Assembly (NCBI RefSeq): GCF_900155555.1
Contig: NZ_FUHN01000007.1
Coordinates: 117,357 to 181,356, forward strand
Direction: 5' to 3'
DNA from: Mobilibacterium timonense
Lineage (GTDB): Bacteria > Bacillota > Clostridia > Peptostreptococcales > Anaerovoracaceae
DNA: 64,000 nt
Part shown: positions 63,289-64,000 of the stretch, piece by piece
Layout of the letters: each line of letters opens with the position of its first letter
Position numbering within the stretch: position 1 is the first letter of the stretch
The notes under the pieces: model-generated
Databases searched by the model: none
Told to the model about the DNA's origin: nothing
Seen by the model: the letters and a program-made list of their open reading frames with translations, nothing else
Program-made: the position numbers and the translations under genes

Positions 63289-63316
63289 AGTAAGAAGCTT
63301 TAGCTTCAAGAAAAAA

Positions 63317-63382
63317 CCTCCTGTGATATCATGAATGAGGCTTCCAACCGCACTCATGTAACAAAGGAGGAATAAATCGATG
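63317..63382 (+). promoter_or_regulatory. Possible ribosome-site-masking leader of tnpA
   Basis: CCTCCT at 63317-63322 is complementary to AGGAGG at 63365-63370, the ribosome binding site 9 nt before the tnpA ATG. ATGAG and CTCAT between them can extend the stem. In Salmonella IS200 a leader structure of this kind limits translation of tnpA; a similar control is inferred here. Confidence 0.5.
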
Positions 63383-63865
63383 GGTAATATTACCAAAACC
63401 GACATCAATAGTTTAACACATTCGAAGTGGCGGTGTCAGTATCACGTAGTGTTTGCGCCGAAGTACAGGAGACAAATTATCTACGGAAAAATAAAAGAGG
63501 ATATTGGCAAGATACTTAGGCAGTTGTGTGATCAGAAAGGCATAGAAATAATAGAAGCGGAGTTGTGCCCTGATCATGTACACATGCTGATATCAATTCC
63601 GCCAAAATACAGCGTATCGCAAGTGATGGGATATCTGAAGGGAAAAAGCTCACTGATGATATTCGACAGACATGCGAATATGAAATATCGGTATGGGAAC
63701 AGGCATTTCTGGTGCCGTGGCTATTATGTCGATACAGTTGGCAGAAACAAAAAGGCAATCGCAGAATACATACGAAACCAACTGCAAGAAGATATCGCAA
63801 ATGATCAATTAACATTGAAGGAGTACATAGACCCGTTCACGGGTAGCAAGAATACGAAGGCATAA
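63380..63865 (+). CDS. tnpA: IS200/IS605-family transposase TnpA (Y1 HUH)
   Basis: The 161-residue single-strand transposase has HSKWRCQYHVVFAPKYRRQII, the HUH pair in CPDHVHMLISIPPKYS and the catalytic tyrosine region CRGYYVDTVGRNK. Length and motifs are complete, so it may be active. It carries out peel-and-paste transposition of single-stranded DNA. AAGGAGG precedes the ATG but may be masked by the leader. Confidence 0.95.
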   Translation: MGNITKTDINSLTHSKWRCQYHVVFAPKYRRQIIYGKIKEDIGKILRQLCDQKGIEIIEAELCPDHVHMLISIPPKYSVSQVMGYLKGKSSLMIFDRHANMKYRYGNRHFWCRGYYVDTVGRNKKAIAEYIRNQLQEDIANDQLTLKEYIDPFTGSKNTKA

Positions 63866-63970
63866 TAAAAAGCGCCCTTAGGCGCAGCCGGAAAATAGAG
63901 ATGCGGTTGGCAGTCTATTTCGGTGCGTCTTAAGACGCCTGCAAGTAACAGGCCCTTTTAGGGCAAGGAC

Positions 63971-63994
63971 AAACCACCAGTTCAACTGGTGGTT
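63971..63994. repeat. Right-end hairpin of IS200
   Basis: AACCACCAG and CTGGTGGTT form a 9-bp stem with a five-base loop at the extreme end of the window. Its CCACC core is shared with the left-end hairpin. Confidence 0.75.
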
Positions 63995-64000
63995 ATGATT

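Larger units (their letters stand above)
63264..64000 (+). mobile_element. IS200-type insertion sequence (IS200/IS605 family)
   Basis: A single HUH transposase gene is flanked by subterminal hairpins. At the left is CCACCGGC-TAA-GCCGGTGG (63270-63288). At the right is AACCACCAG-TTCAA-CTGGTGGTT (63972-63994), close to the window's end. Further small hairpins lie inside each end (63294-63307, 63872-63885, 63925-63938 and 63952-63964). No tnpB or omega-RNA gene is present, so it belongs to the IS200 group. The exact cleavage sites are not visible, and the right boundary may lie at or just past 64000. Confidence 0.85.

Noticed and set aside
63264..64000. The hairpins of the IS200 ends read as a CRISPR array or an omega RNA
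   Set aside because: The repeats differ in sequence and spacing, there are no spacers, and there is no TnpB or Cas gene in the window.

Overview
The window reads as chromosomal DNA of a Gram-positive anaerobe of the class Clostridia. The evidence is the gene set and its order: dnaG-rpoD-trmK, yajC-secDF-relA, nadD-yqeK-rsfS-leuS, mltG-trmR-trhP and xseA-xseB-ispA-dxs-tlyA. A fused double activase of the 2-hydroxyacyl-CoA dehydratase type, HemZ and an Asp23-family protein point the same way. Most genes are fairly GC-rich for this class and use AGG/AGA for most arginines. A Family XIII (Anaerovoracaceae)-like organism is a guess, not a demonstrated assignment.

Layout. 1-276 is the acidic 3' end of a + strand gene. 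288-476 (-) carries a decayed GGDEF/EAL linker. 477-4038 (-) holds pepF, NAD kinase and an RluA-family pseudouridine synthase. 4138-12288 (+) is a replication and nucleotide cluster: an unknown acidic protein, M16 peptidase, dut, dgt, dnaG, rpoD, trmK and a YkvI-like membrane protein. rnpB follows with its own promoter and terminator, then the 1457-residue activase, yebC and a structured ncRNA (probably 6S RNA). 18388-20774 is an accessory-looking trio: a leucine-rich-repeat protein, an unknown acidic protein and a soluble FtsH-like AAA+/M41 protein. An OPT transporter (-), an MFS transporter, a P1-family peptidase with a large acidic insertion, polA, coaE and an aldehyde dehydrogenase follow. 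30461-33824 (-) is a visibly AT-richer response regulator / histidine kinase / ABC transporter block. Two leucine tRNAs come next, then yajC, secDF, relA, a metallo-beta-lactamase-fold hydrolase, hemZ, hisS and aspS.

The next block is nadD, yqeK, rsfS, leuS, RNase J, a YlbF-like protein, efp, mltG, trmR, the U32 tRNA hydroxylase, a CNNM/CorC-type membrane protein, an Asp23 protein, nusB, a TsaD-like paralogue, xseAB, ispA, dxs and tlyA. An IS200-type element closes the window. NAD kinase, often next to tlyA in this class, lies at the other end of the window. Genes are tightly packed, commonly with 0-20 nt gaps or start/stop overlaps, so most of the window is probably a few long operons. Housekeeping functions dominate: replication, transcription, translation, tRNA modification, secretion and isoprenoid synthesis. 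The most unusual content is the soluble FtsH-like protein with altered AAA+ motifs and its two neighbours, the acidic insertion just before the predicted self-cleavage site of the P1 peptidase, the EAL remnant and the hairpin-rich IS200 element. No CRISPR array, rRNA or phage structural gene was seen.
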